Source: Sulfitobacter sp. M05
GTDB taxonomy: Bacteria; Pseudomonadota; Alphaproteobacteria; Rhodobacterales; Rhodobacteraceae
Reading direction: 5' to 3'
Length of the DNA: 64,000 nt
Assembly: GCF_029285175.1 (NCBI RefSeq)
Contig: NZ_JABEDH010000003.1
Coordinates: forward strand, 248,001-312,000
The position numbers were made by a program, and so were the translations under genes. Below, in pieces: positions 52,093 to 60,554 of this stretch (the first letter of the stretch is position 1; every line of letters begins with the position of its first letter). Below the pieces are notes generated by a model. The model worked only from the letters and a program-made list of their open reading frames with translations, was not told the DNA's origin and made no database searches.

Positions 52093-53786
52093 GAAGTTAC
52101 CTGTTCTCTGAGGATCGACGCTGTCAAAGACAACATCAGATAGATGCCTGCAAAGATCAGGAAAGCCAAGATCGTGTTTTCAAATTTGCGTGGATAGGTG
52201 GGTTCTTGCGGAGCCACAGGTTCAACCGCAACGGTCAGGTAACGTACTTGCCGACCGGCCTCTGTGCGGGCCTGATCCAGTGCGGTCTGGGCGGATTGCA
52301 GCACCATATCTGCGGCGGCCAGATCGGTTTGGGCCAGTTGCAAACGGACAGATTGTTCGGCCAGCGAGTTTTCACCGGTGGTCGATGAGTTCATCTTTTC
52401 CTTCAGCTTTTCTAGCTGCACCTGAAGACGGCGCACATCACCGCGGGCACCGTCAACCTTGGCACGGTTCGGGCGGGCGTTGTCCAGCAGGGCTGCCAGC
52501 TCAAGCTCTTTCTCGATCAACATCCCTTCATAGGTGGTGATCTGGGTGCGGATCGCGACGATCTCTGCCTGCGGATCAACCCCGTTTTCAACCTGCATCC
52601 GGATCAGCGCTTCCTGGGCGTCGCGGCGCTTTTTCTGGGCGATGTCAAAGCCGGCCAAAGCATCCCTCATGCCGTCTTCGCGCTTTTGTTTTGACAGGTT
52701 GTTCACCCGCTCTTCGGCATATTTGATCAGGCTTTCCGAGAAGGAGGCCGAGATATTCGGATCACCGGCGATGACCTCCAGACGGATGACCCCTTCGGTG
52801 GGATCATAGCCGATTTTGACGTTCTTTTTATAGGTCTTATAAGTTTCTTCGTTGGTGGCATCCGGTTCCAGGCGCTGGATCGGGTCGATTGTTTCGTCGG
52901 AAAAGTGATCCTTAAAACCAACATCGCGGTCCAGACGCAGCATGGCGTCTTTGGATTGCAGATAGGCCTGAGTGGCGATGCTGTCGGCAGAGTTGGCGAA
53001 CTGCGTTGGCAGGATACTGCCGAAGGGACTGGCGCCGCCGCCGCCTTCACTCTGGATGATCAAGAACTGACTGTTGGTGGCGTACATTGGGGTCGCCACG
53101 TTATAGAAATAATACCCGGCAGCGATGGTCGGGAGCATGACGAAAAAGGCAAGCCGGACCAGCAACAGACCCAGTTTGCGCCGCCTGCGGTTTGTTATTT
53201 CGCGCTGGATGTCGGAAATTTCGCGGGCGCGGCGTTCTGCGGGGCTGATTTCGGTCGAGGGCAGGGAGGTGCCATCTGCCGGTACTGTCTGTGGCAGCTG
53301 CGTTCTGGTGGTTTCGATACGGCCCAGTTGTTGCGCACCATCCGCGCCATTGCCTTGGGGCACCACCAGTTCCAGCATGTTGGAGCGTTCGAATGGGTCG
53401 ATCCCTTTAGCGCGTAGCAGGCGCACGGCATCAAAATCCGAAATCGGCGCGAGGTCGTGCTTTTGGGCGACCCGGCGTGCCATGCGCAACTGCCGTCCGG
53501 TCAGGCCTTCGCGACGGATCGCGTCAATATCGGTTTCGCCGGCCACTTCCGCGGCGGAAGAAACCGCGCCCGCACGTCCGGGGGGCGCATCTGCAGGGGA
53601 AGGTGTCGCGTCTTTTGCTGGGGTGGGCGTGGGGCCACCAGCGGGTGGGCGGGCCTGCGCAGCCCGAGCCGCGATGGGTTCCGGCATGGTGTCGGGGGCT
53701 GCCGGTGCGGCGGTATCCGTTGGGGTGTCGGATGTCGGCGTATTCCGCTTGATGCGGAACTTTCTAGCCTTGGGTTTCGTAGTCAT
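52089..53786 (-). CDS. Capsule polysaccharide export inner-membrane protein, KpsE-like (PCP family)
   Basis: A 565-residue protein longer than typical KpsE. Residues 1-205 are a Pro/Ala-rich, probably disordered cytoplasmic extension; a membrane helix follows at about 207-230, then a large periplasmic domain with coiled coils (about 340-480), and a second helix near the C-terminus (about 540-558). This two-helix layout with a periplasmic coiled coil is that of polysaccharide co-polymerase/KpsE proteins, which bridge ABC exporter and outer-membrane channel. Its start overlaps the kpsT-like gene by 23 bases. Confidence 0.87.
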   Translation of the reverse strand: MTTKPKARKFRIKRNTPTSDTPTDTAAPAAPDTMPEPIAARAAQARPPAGGPTPTPAKDATPSPADAPPGRAGAVSSAAEVAGETDIDAIRREGLTGRQLRMARRVAQKHDLAPISDFDAVRLLRAKGIDPFERSNMLELVVPQGNGADGAQQLGRIETTRTQLPQTVPADGTSLPSTEISPAERRAREISDIQREITNRRRRKLGLLLVRLAFFVMLPTIAAGYYFYNVATPMYATNSQFLIIQSEGGGGASPFGSILPTQFANSADSIATQAYLQSKDAMLRLDRDVGFKDHFSDETIDPIQRLEPDATNEETYKTYKKNVKIGYDPTEGVIRLEVIAGDPNISASFSESLIKYAEERVNNLSKQKREDGMRDALAGFDIAQKKRRDAQEALIRMQVENGVDPQAEIVAIRTQITTYEGMLIEKELELAALLDNARPNRAKVDGARGDVRRLQVQLEKLKEKMNSSTTGENSLAEQSVRLQLAQTDLAAADMVLQSAQTALDQARTEAGRQVRYLTVAVEPVAPQEPTYPRKFENTILAFLIFAGIYLMLSLTASILREQVTS

Positions 53787-54423
53787 ACAACTGTTTCGCT
53801 TCTTCCAAGGTGTCGAACATGCGCAGCTGACCGTCCAGCAGGACAGCAGCAGAGCGGGCGAATTTTTGCAGGGTCTCGGCCTGATGGGCGACGATGATGA
53901 TGGTGGTCGTCCGCAGCCGTTCTTGCAGGAGGTCTCCGGCCTTGCGGTTAAACTCCACGTCTGTGGAGGCGGGCATGCCCTCGTCGATCAGGTACATGTC
54001 GAAATCAAGCGCAAGTAGCAGCGCAAAGGAAAACCGCGCCCGCATACCGGTGGAATAGGTGCCCAGCGGCTGGTCGAAATATTCGCCAAGGTTGCACAAC
54101 CATCGGCAAAAGCTCTCGACATAGTCAGGGTCAAGGCCATAGAGCCGCGCAATATAGCGGGCATTCTCCATGGCGGATACTTTGCCCACGACGCCGCCCA
54201 TGAACCCAAGCGGAAAGGAAATGTTACAGCTGCGGCGGATTTCGCCCTCGTCAGGTTTTTCAAGGCCGGCCATCATGTTGATCAAAGTGGTTTTGCCGGT
54301 CCCGTTGGGGGCCAGAATGCCCAGCGACCGACCCAATTCGACCTTGAACGAAACATTGTCCAGGATCACCTTGTGCTGGCTGCCGGTCCAATAGGACTTT
54401 GAAACATTTTCGAATTCCAGCAT
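53764..54423 (-). CDS. Polysaccharide export ABC ATP-binding protein, KpsT-like
   Basis: A 219-residue ATPase. Walker A reads LAPNGTGKTTL (about residues 37-47; the first Gly of GxxGxGK is Ala), the signature helix region is YSTGMRARFSFALLLAL and Walker B ends LIDEGMP. The short form without extra domains and the STGMRARF signature mark exporters of group 2 capsules. It is the first gene of the operon kpsT-kpsE-kdsA-pgm. The partner permease KpsM is not encoded in the window. Confidence 0.9.
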   Translation of the reverse strand: MLEFENVSKSYWTGSQHKVILDNVSFKVELGRSLGILAPNGTGKTTLINMMAGLEKPDEGEIRRSCNISFPLGFMGGVVGKVSAMENARYIARLYGLDPDYVESFCRWLCNLGEYFDQPLGTYSTGMRARFSFALLLALDFDMYLIDEGMPASTDVEFNRKAGDLLQERLRTTTIIIVAHQAETLQKFARSAAVLLDGQLRMFDTLEEAKQLYDYETQG

Positions 54424-54621
54424 GCCTGCTCCGGTTGCTGCTTACGTGACTTGCCTCGCCCCCTTTTCCAGAGGGTCCTTCAACGGATTATACCGCGACT
54501 TTGGCGACATTATGTCCTAAGTGGAAACAAATGTCCAAGTCACGTTATGGTGGTATTCCCCGACAATCACGATCTTTGGTTAAGCCGTGGTTAAATGCGG
54601 CCTATTGCGGGGGCAGTCTGG

Positions 54622-55662
54622 TCAGGCGATTGCCTGCCAGACCAGACCCGCGGCAATTGCACCGGTCAGCGCGAACCCCAGATAGGCGGCAAAGACGCGC
54701 GGTTTCACCAGTGCCCAGACCGCGATGGCGGCGGGGATACAACTGACGCCGCCGGCGATGACAAATGACATGGCGGCCCCATTGCTCATCCCTTGGGCCA
54801 GCAGCGCATCAATCAGTGGGACAGCAGCATAACCGTTCAGATAGGCAGGTGCGCCCACCAATGCGCCCAGCAGGATCGGCACAACTCCGGTACCGCCAAG
54901 GAAGTTGGCGATTAGGTCTGCCGGCACATAGCGCAGCATCAAGGCTTCGATCAGATAGGCCAGCGTCAGCCATTTGATCAGGAACAAGGCGTTGCTGCGC
55001 GCAGTATCTGTGAAGGTCGCGCGCCGGTCTGGTTCGTTCCAGAACTGCCAGACAGGCGTGCCGGAAAACGGTTTTGACGTGGAACAACAGCCGTTTGCGG
55101 CGGGGGTTTCACGGAGAGGATTGGCAAAGATCGGCGTATTCGCCATCAGCATAACCCCGAACCCGCCGAACATGCCAAGGCTGACCGCGGCAACTGTCTT
55201 GGCCAAGGCAAAGTCAAATCCCAAGGTGCCCGAAGTGATTGCAAACATGGCCGGGTCCATCAGCGGCGAGGCCAGCCAAAACGCCATTACCGCACCCAAA
55301 GGAGCGCCGACAGCGAGGAGGGCGGCGATGAAGGGAATGACCTCGCAGGAGCAGAATGGCGACAGCCCGCCAAGTAACGCGGCCATAACGATCATCCGCG
55401 CGGGGTTGCCCTCGAAGGCTTTGGCCAACAGGGTTTCCGCCCCAGATGCCTTGAGATAGGCGACGGCGAGCACAGCAAAGGCGATAAACGGTGCGGTGCC
55501 ACCAAGCGCCTTGAGTGTGAAGGTGATTGTCTCGGCCAAAGTGTCGGGGGCGAAAATCGCAACCAAGGCGAGGATCAGGGCAATCACGCCCCATGCGCCG
55601 GGGTTCCAGCGTTTGGATGGGGGCCCTGATGGGGCGCTGTGGGAGTGGGTGGTATCAGCCAT
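54622..55662 (-). CDS. YraQ/ArsP-type (UPF0718) metal or metalloid permease
   Basis: A 346-residue membrane protein with about eight to ten helices. The hallmark Cys motif PFCSCEVIPF (about residues 84-93) and a later VSCIPAA match the DUF318/UPF0718 permease family, which includes ArsP (trivalent organoarsenical efflux) and copper/zinc efflux relatives. A CCS pair lies in a central cytoplasmic loop (NGCCSTS). ATG 55662 follows AAGGA with 8 bases; ATG 55668 is possible. The 3' end of arsR overlaps its start, so the two are coupled and it is probably metal-inducible. Confidence 0.85.
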   Translation of the reverse strand: MADTTHSHSAPSGPPSKRWNPGAWGVIALILALVAIFAPDTLAETITFTLKALGGTAPFIAFAVLAVAYLKASGAETLLAKAFEGNPARMIVMAALLGGLSPFCSCEVIPFIAALLAVGAPLGAVMAFWLASPLMDPAMFAITSGTLGFDFALAKTVAAVSLGMFGGFGVMLMANTPIFANPLRETPAANGCCSTSKPFSGTPVWQFWNEPDRRATFTDTARSNALFLIKWLTLAYLIEALMLRYVPADLIANFLGGTGVVPILLGALVGAPAYLNGYAAVPLIDALLAQGMSNGAAMSFVIAGGVSCIPAAIAVWALVKPRVFAAYLGFALTGAIAAGLVWQAIA

Positions 55663-55999
55663 GATCATGATCCTTACAGGGGGCGGCGGCATCCGCGCAG
55701 CATTCAGTCAACAGGAAATGCGCAAGGGCTTCGACCTCGGCATAGGCAACTGCGGCACAGATGGTGCTGCGGCCTTGGCGTTGTTGGCGCACCAGACCGG
55801 CGGCGGTCAGCATCTTGAGGTGATGGGTCAGCGTGGAGCCGGTGACACCGGTGCGTTCACCCAATGCGCCGATGCTAAGCCCTTCGGGGCCTGCACGCAC
55901 AAGGCTGCGCAACACGGACAGACGTTGCTCGGACCCCAGCGCGGCAAAGCTGGCGGCGGCAAGGGTGAGGGGCGGGAGGGTTTCTGGTTCTTGTTTCAT
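55655..55999 (-). CDS. ArsR-family metal-sensing repressor
   Basis: A 114-residue winged-helix repressor. The recognition helix is GVTGSTLTHHLKMLTAAGLV (about residues 50-69). The C-terminus has CCADAAAPCKDHDHG: three Cys and two His in 15 residues, a likely metal or metalloid sensor site. The helix-5 position lacks the classical ELCVCDL arsenic motif of ArsR, so the ligand may differ from arsenite. It is transcribed first, coupled to the YraQ/ArsP-type permease. Confidence 0.88.
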   Translation of the reverse strand: MKQEPETLPPLTLAAASFAALGSEQRLSVLRSLVRAGPEGLSIGALGERTGVTGSTLTHHLKMLTAAGLVRQQRQGRSTICAAVAYAEVEALAHFLLTECCADAAAPCKDHDHG

Positions 56000-56113
56000 A
56001 TTTCTAGAAATATAGAAATGATGGGCTTGTGCAAGCTTTATTTCGATATTTGTCGAAATGAATTGCCCCCCTCTGGGGGTTGGCAGCCGGTCTGCATCGG
56101 GTATCTATCGGGT

Positions 56114-56701
56114 ATGAAAGACATGCGTGATGATCTGAAAGCTTGCAAAATCTGTGCGGACAGGTTCGCGGCAACCGCGACGGCACATCAGCCCAACCCG
56201 ATTGTCTGGTTCGCACCGCAAGCGCGAATTTTGATTGCCGGGCAAGCACCGGGCATCAAGGTGCATAACAGTGGGCGGCCTTTCGATGATGCCTCAGGCG
56301 ATCGGCTGCGCGACTGGCTGGGAATGGATGGTGCCACCTTTTATGATACTGATAAGGTTGCGATCCTGCCGATGGGGTTCTGCTTTCCCGGTTACGATGC
56401 CAAGGGCAGCGACTTACCGCCACCGCCCGTCTGTGCGCGGACGTGGCGGCCTGACGCCTTGGCAATGCTGCCCGACCTCCGGCTGAAAGTCCTGATCGGC
56501 GGTTATGCAATGAAGTACCATATGGAGGGATTTACCAAGGTAGGTGATGCGGTGGCGGGGTGGCGCGATCACCCTGACGGCGTGTTTTGCTTGCCTCATC
56601 CCTCGTGGCGCAATACCGGATGGCTAAAGAAAAACCCGTGGTTTGCGGCAGATGTGCTGCCGCTTCTTCAGGGTGCTGTGAAAGAGGTGCTGAATGGCTG
56701 A
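56114..56701 (+). CDS. Uracil-DNA-glycosylase-superfamily protein
   Basis: A 195-residue protein. Motif A-like GQAPGIKVHNSGRPFDDASG (about residues 44-63) and motif B-like LPHPSWRN (about 160-167) are those of the UDG superfamily (YjbC-type); the N-terminal CKICADRF may bind a metal or cluster. Whether it excises uracil is unproven since the canonical catalytic Asp/Asn of family 1-5 enzymes is not obvious. ATG 56114 starts right at the homology. The next gene overlaps by 8 bases. Confidence 0.8.
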   Translation: MKDMRDDLKACKICADRFAATATAHQPNPIVWFAPQARILIAGQAPGIKVHNSGRPFDDASGDRLRDWLGMDGATFYDTDKVAILPMGFCFPGYDAKGSDLPPPPVCARTWRPDALAMLPDLRLKVLIGGYAMKYHMEGFTKVGDAVAGWRDHPDGVFCLPHPSWRNTGWLKKNPWFAADVLPLLQGAVKEVLNG

Positions 56702-57476
56702 GACAACCCCGTTGGATGTGGCCCATGCCGCGATGATGGCGGCAGAGCAGGACGATGCCGCGCGTTTGCGGTTTTACGAACGTATCGCAGACGTTGAGCT
56801 GTTTCTGCTGCTGGAAGCAGAACCTGTCGAGGATCAGATCAACCCGGTGTTGCTGGACGAGAGCTATGTCATTGTCTTTGACCGGGCCGAACGGCTGGCG
56901 GCCTATGTTGGCAACCCGGCCCCTTATGTGGCTCTGTCGGGCCGGGCTATTGCCGGCATGTTAGAGGGGCAGGATCTGGGGCTGGCGGTCAATATCGGTG
57001 TGGCCCTGTCGGAAATCCTGTTGCCGGCGGATTCGATGGCATGGCTGCGCGACACGCTGGCGCAACAGGCCGGTGAGGTTGAGGCGCGGATTGAAACATT
57101 GTTGCCGCCCAAAGGTCTGCCCGAAAACCTGATCACTGCCATAGATGGCAAGTTGGCCACGGCAACAGGTATGGCGGCGGGGGCGTTTCTGGTAGCGGTT
57201 GAGTATCAGGGCGGTGGGCGCGGGCATCTGTTGGCCTTTGTTGGGGCAATCCCACGGGCGCAGGACGCGCTGGTGCGGGCCGCCTCCGAAGCGCTGACGT
57301 TTTCCGGGATCGAAGCGGGGGCGATGGATGTTGGATTTTTTGCGCCAGATGATCCGACGGTGGCGAAACTGGCCAAAGTTGGCTTGCGTTTTGATCTGCC
57401 GCAGGGGGAGGGTTTGCAACATACACCGCGGATGCCACCGGGGGCAGACCCCTCAAAACCGCCGATTTTGAAATAA
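56694..57476 (+). CDS. SseB-domain protein
   Basis: A 260-residue acidic soluble protein with an SseB N-terminal domain (about residues 5-130; LFLLLEAEPVED...YVIVFDRAERLAAYVGNP...YVALSGRAIAGML). The E. coli family member is linked to serine sensitivity; function is unknown. It is coupled to the UDG-like gene by an 8-base overlap. The C-terminal half (about 135-250) has a second, weakly similar unit. Confidence 0.8.
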   Translation: MAETTPLDVAHAAMMAAEQDDAARLRFYERIADVELFLLLEAEPVEDQINPVLLDESYVIVFDRAERLAAYVGNPAPYVALSGRAIAGMLEGQDLGLAVNIGVALSEILLPADSMAWLRDTLAQQAGEVEARIETLLPPKGLPENLITAIDGKLATATGMAAGAFLVAVEYQGGGRGHLLAFVGAIPRAQDALVRAASEALTFSGIEAGAMDVGFFAPDDPTVAKLAKVGLRFDLPQGEGLQHTPRMPPGADPSKPPILK

Positions 57477-57606
57477 TCGGGGTGGATTGATCGCGTTTTC
57501 CCCCGGGCACCTCACGTCGGCGAGAGGTCACGGCCTCGTGGGGTGCAAACTGCTGGGGGGCTGCCTAGCTTGGTGTCACAGAGACCATCGGACAGGAGAA
57601 CCGACA

Positions 57607-58131
57607 ATGAACCGTTTCACACTTACCATCGCCGCCGCCGCAACTGCCCTTGCCATAGCAGGACAGGCCTTTGCCGGCGAGCAATACGTCGATGGTACCG
57701 GCTATGCAGCCTCCGGGCATGACGTCGTCGCCTATTTCAGCCTGCCGCAGAATGCTGTTGGCCAGTCACAGCCCGCCGCCGTGCCGGGCAAAGCAGATAT
57801 TACAGCCGAGTATAACGGAGCGACCTTTGCCTTCTCGACCGAAGCGAACCGAGAAACGTTTCTGGCGAATCCTGAAAAATACGCGCCGCAATATGACGGT
57901 CACTGCGCTTATGGCGTGTCCAAAGGCGGTAAGGTGCCGGGCAATCCCAACCTGTGGCGCATCGTGGACGACAAGCTGTTCTTGAACATCAATAAGAACG
58001 TGGTGGGTTTCTGGGAAGAAGATATTCCCGGCAACATCAATCTGGCCGAAACCAACTGGCCTTCCATCGAGGCGGCCCCCGGTTCGGACAGTGTGATCCC
58101 GCAGTATACATCCACCGCGCCGATCAAGTAA
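57607..58131 (+). CDS. Periplasmic YHS-domain protein
   Basis: A 174-residue secreted protein: signal peptide with AAATALAIAGQAFAG (residues 10-24), then a YHS domain (GYAASGHDVVAYFSLPQ, about 32-48; EYNGATFAFSTEANRETFLANPEKYAPQYDGHCAYGVSKG, about 70-115). YHS domains are metal-binding modules of copper/heavy-metal proteins. ATG 57607 follows CAGGAG. The stop overlaps the next start (TAATG), coupling it to the rhodanese gene. Confidence 0.87.
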   Translation: MNRFTLTIAAAATALAIAGQAFAGEQYVDGTGYAASGHDVVAYFSLPQNAVGQSQPAAVPGKADITAEYNGATFAFSTEANRETFLANPEKYAPQYDGHCAYGVSKGGKVPGNPNLWRIVDDKLFLNINKNVVGFWEEDIPGNINLAETNWPSIEAAPGSDSVIPQYTSTAPIK

Positions 58132-58625
58132 TGACAACAGCCGGCAAGCCCTTGCCGGACGGCTCCACCCCGTCGCGTTTTTCGCGGCGGGGGTTTTTGC
58201 TTGCCGGGGTTGGCGCAATTGGCCTTGCAGGTGTGGCTGGTGCGCGCTGGTTTAACCTTGGTGCGAGCGTGCAAAGGGGCGATCTGACCGCGCCGGCTGC
58301 ATTGGCGGCGGCGGCCACGGGCGAGGTTTTGTTGATCGACATCCGCCGGCCCGAAGAATGGGCGCGCAGCGGCATCGGTCAGGGGGCGGTGCCGATCGAC
58401 ATGCGCAGGAAAGATTTCATCAATGCTCTTCTCGGACATTCCGGCGGCCGCAAAGATATTCCCGTGGCGCTGATCTGCGCGCGCGGTGTCCGCTCTGCAC
58501 GGATGGCGGCACGGTTGGAGGCGGCGGGTTTCACGCGGGTTCTGGATGTGCCCGAAGGGATGTCGGGATCAGGGGCGGGGCCGGGGTGGTTAAAGCGCGG
58601 CTTGCCCGTGGTGCAGCCGCATTAG
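58131..58625 (+). CDS. Rhodanese-like protein with Tat signal
   Basis: A 164-residue protein with a twin-arginine signal (SRRGFLLAGVGAIGLAG, residues 18-34) followed by a single rhodanese domain. LIDIRRPEEWARSG starts the domain; the active Cys is in LICARGVRSARMAA (about residue 117). It would transfer sulfane sulfur in the periplasm. It is coupled to the YHS-domain gene upstream. Confidence 0.87.
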   Translation: MTTAGKPLPDGSTPSRFSRRGFLLAGVGAIGLAGVAGARWFNLGASVQRGDLTAPAALAAAATGEVLLIDIRRPEEWARSGIGQGAVPIDMRRKDFINALLGHSGGRKDIPVALICARGVRSARMAARLEAAGFTRVLDVPEGMSGSGAGPGWLKRGLPVVQPH

Positions 58626-58679
58626 AACGTCCCCCCTTAAACATGAATCGCTTGTTCGCGGCCTCTGCCTCCATGCAGG

Positions 58680-60554
58680 TCATTCTGCGGGTGGGGTGAC
58701 GCCCAATTGTGTTTTCATCTCTGCGCGGGCTGATTTGGCGCGGGTCACAATTGCCGGTTCCCGCAAGGTATAGGGGCTGTTCATCGCAAGGCTGCGCGGG
58801 GCGCATTTCGCGATGTTCAGCGCAGAGAGCGCCGACAGGGGCACCGCCAGCACCAAGCTTGCCGCGATGGGCACCAGCCAAAGCGACACCAAACCTGCAC
58901 ACAGCCCGACGGTCAGCACCCCCCCCAAGAGAGTTTCAACCCAATGGAACTTTGCCAATGTGGCAAGCGGATAGTGTTGCGCATCGCGCATCTGGGGGGC
59001 CCAAGGTTCGGACCCGCTGAAAATGGCCCGCAACACGGCCTTGGTCTGTTGGATCATCATCACCGGGGCATAGGCAACTGACAGCAAGACCTCGGTGACA
59101 AAGGCAGTCAGGAACGGGCCATGCCCACCAAACACACGGGTGGCCGCAGGGCTGGCAACGATCATTGCGGCGGCGGTGAATTTTGGGGTCAGCAACATAG
59201 CATACATGATGATCAGAAAGATCGCTGAATCGATATGGCTCATGGCGGGGGGCCAGTCGGGGAAAAACGGGTTGGCCTCGTTGAAATAGCGCACGACATT
59301 GGTGTCCGCGTCCTTGCCCAGCAGGGCCCAGATCACCAAAAGCAAAAACCACGCGGGCGATAACAGATAGCTGACCGCGCCGTGAAACAGATGAAACCGC
59401 GAGACCGGGTGCAAGCCGCGTGTCGTCAACAAACGCAAATGTTGCAGATTGCCGCGACACCACCGTCTGTCACGCAGGGTATAGTCAATCAATGTGCAGG
59501 GGGTTTCCTCAAAGCTGCCGGTGACCCGGGGCAAGAAGCGCACGCGCCAGCCTGCGCGGCGCAACAGCCCGGCCTCGACAAAATCATGGCTCAGGATCAG
59601 ATCGTCGCGCCCCCGCGCGGTGAGATGGGGCAAGCCAGCACTTTGGGCAAAGGCACGGGTCCGGATGATGGCGTTATGGCCCCAGTAGTTCCCCTCGGAG
59701 CGTGACCAGAGCGACAGCCCTTCGGCCAGCAGCCAACCATAAGCGATATTGGAGAACTGTTGCAGGCGGGCAAAAAGGGTTTCCGCCCCGATCAGCATCG
59801 GAAAGCTCTGGATCAGGCCGGTGTCGGGGGAGACTGACAATTCAGAGGCAAGGCGGTCAATGGCGCGCCCTGTCATCAGGCTGTCTGCGTCCAGCACCAA
59901 CATGCCTTCGTACGCGGCACCCCAGCCGGTGATCCAATCCAGCAAATTGCCTACCTTCTTGTCTGTATTGTCCCGGCGGCGCCGGTAATACACAGGAAAG
60001 GGGGCGGTGGTGCGCAGGCGGGCAAAGGCCTGTTCCTCTTGCGCGGCTATGGTGTCGTCACGGGTGTCTGACAGGATAAACAGGGCGTAGCGGTGCAATG
60101 TGTCGCGCCTGGCAAGATCCTCCAGCATGGCGGCGGCATTGCCAAAAACATCCCAGGGCACCTCGTTGTAGACCGGCACCAAAAGCGCCACGTCAATGGG
60201 GGTGACATCAGCCGGTGCGCGGGTGTCTGATGCAGCCCGAGCAAGAATGCCGGCGATGGCGACGCCCACGGTGCTGACCGACAGGGTAACCCAAACGAAG
60301 GTCGCGCCGATCATTGTCAGCAAGGCCCATTCCAGACCTGTCATTCCCATGCCTGCCAACCAGCTGTACATGCCAAAAATCAGGCAGGCCGTCGCGATCA
60401 GGGCCGGAACGAAGACGGCAATTCGCCAAGGTGTGGCGCGCGGCTGTGTGGTGCTTCCGACGCGGCAGACAGGCGCCTTGGAAAAATCCTGTGGCTGCAT
60501 CGGCAGGGGGGCCAGTGGGGGCATGGCGGTGGAACAGGAGGCATGATCTCTCAT
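58680..60554 (-). CDS. opgH: Glucans biosynthesis glucosyltransferase H
   Basis: A 624-residue membrane glycosyltransferase that polymerises UDP-glucose into the beta-glucan backbone of osmoregulated periplasmic glucans. Two N-terminal membrane helices precede a GT2 domain: VALLVPVYNEVPWDVF (about 123), LVLDADSLMTG (about 215, Asp-x-Asp), and the processivity motif RDRRWCRGN (about 360), then several C-terminal helices. It is shorter than E. coli OpgH (847 aa) as in other alphaproteobacteria. The ATG at 60554 overlaps the opgG stop by 4 bases. Confidence 0.93.
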   Translation of the reverse strand: MRDHASCSTAMPPLAPLPMQPQDFSKAPVCRVGSTTQPRATPWRIAVFVPALIATACLIFGMYSWLAGMGMTGLEWALLTMIGATFVWVTLSVSTVGVAIAGILARAASDTRAPADVTPIDVALLVPVYNEVPWDVFGNAAAMLEDLARRDTLHRYALFILSDTRDDTIAAQEEQAFARLRTTAPFPVYYRRRRDNTDKKVGNLLDWITGWGAAYEGMLVLDADSLMTGRAIDRLASELSVSPDTGLIQSFPMLIGAETLFARLQQFSNIAYGWLLAEGLSLWSRSEGNYWGHNAIIRTRAFAQSAGLPHLTARGRDDLILSHDFVEAGLLRRAGWRVRFLPRVTGSFEETPCTLIDYTLRDRRWCRGNLQHLRLLTTRGLHPVSRFHLFHGAVSYLLSPAWFLLLVIWALLGKDADTNVVRYFNEANPFFPDWPPAMSHIDSAIFLIIMYAMLLTPKFTAAAMIVASPAATRVFGGHGPFLTAFVTEVLLSVAYAPVMMIQQTKAVLRAIFSGSEPWAPQMRDAQHYPLATLAKFHWVETLLGGVLTVGLCAGLVSLWLVPIAASLVLAVPLSALSALNIAKCAPRSLAMNSPYTLREPAIVTRAKSARAEMKTQLGVTPPAE

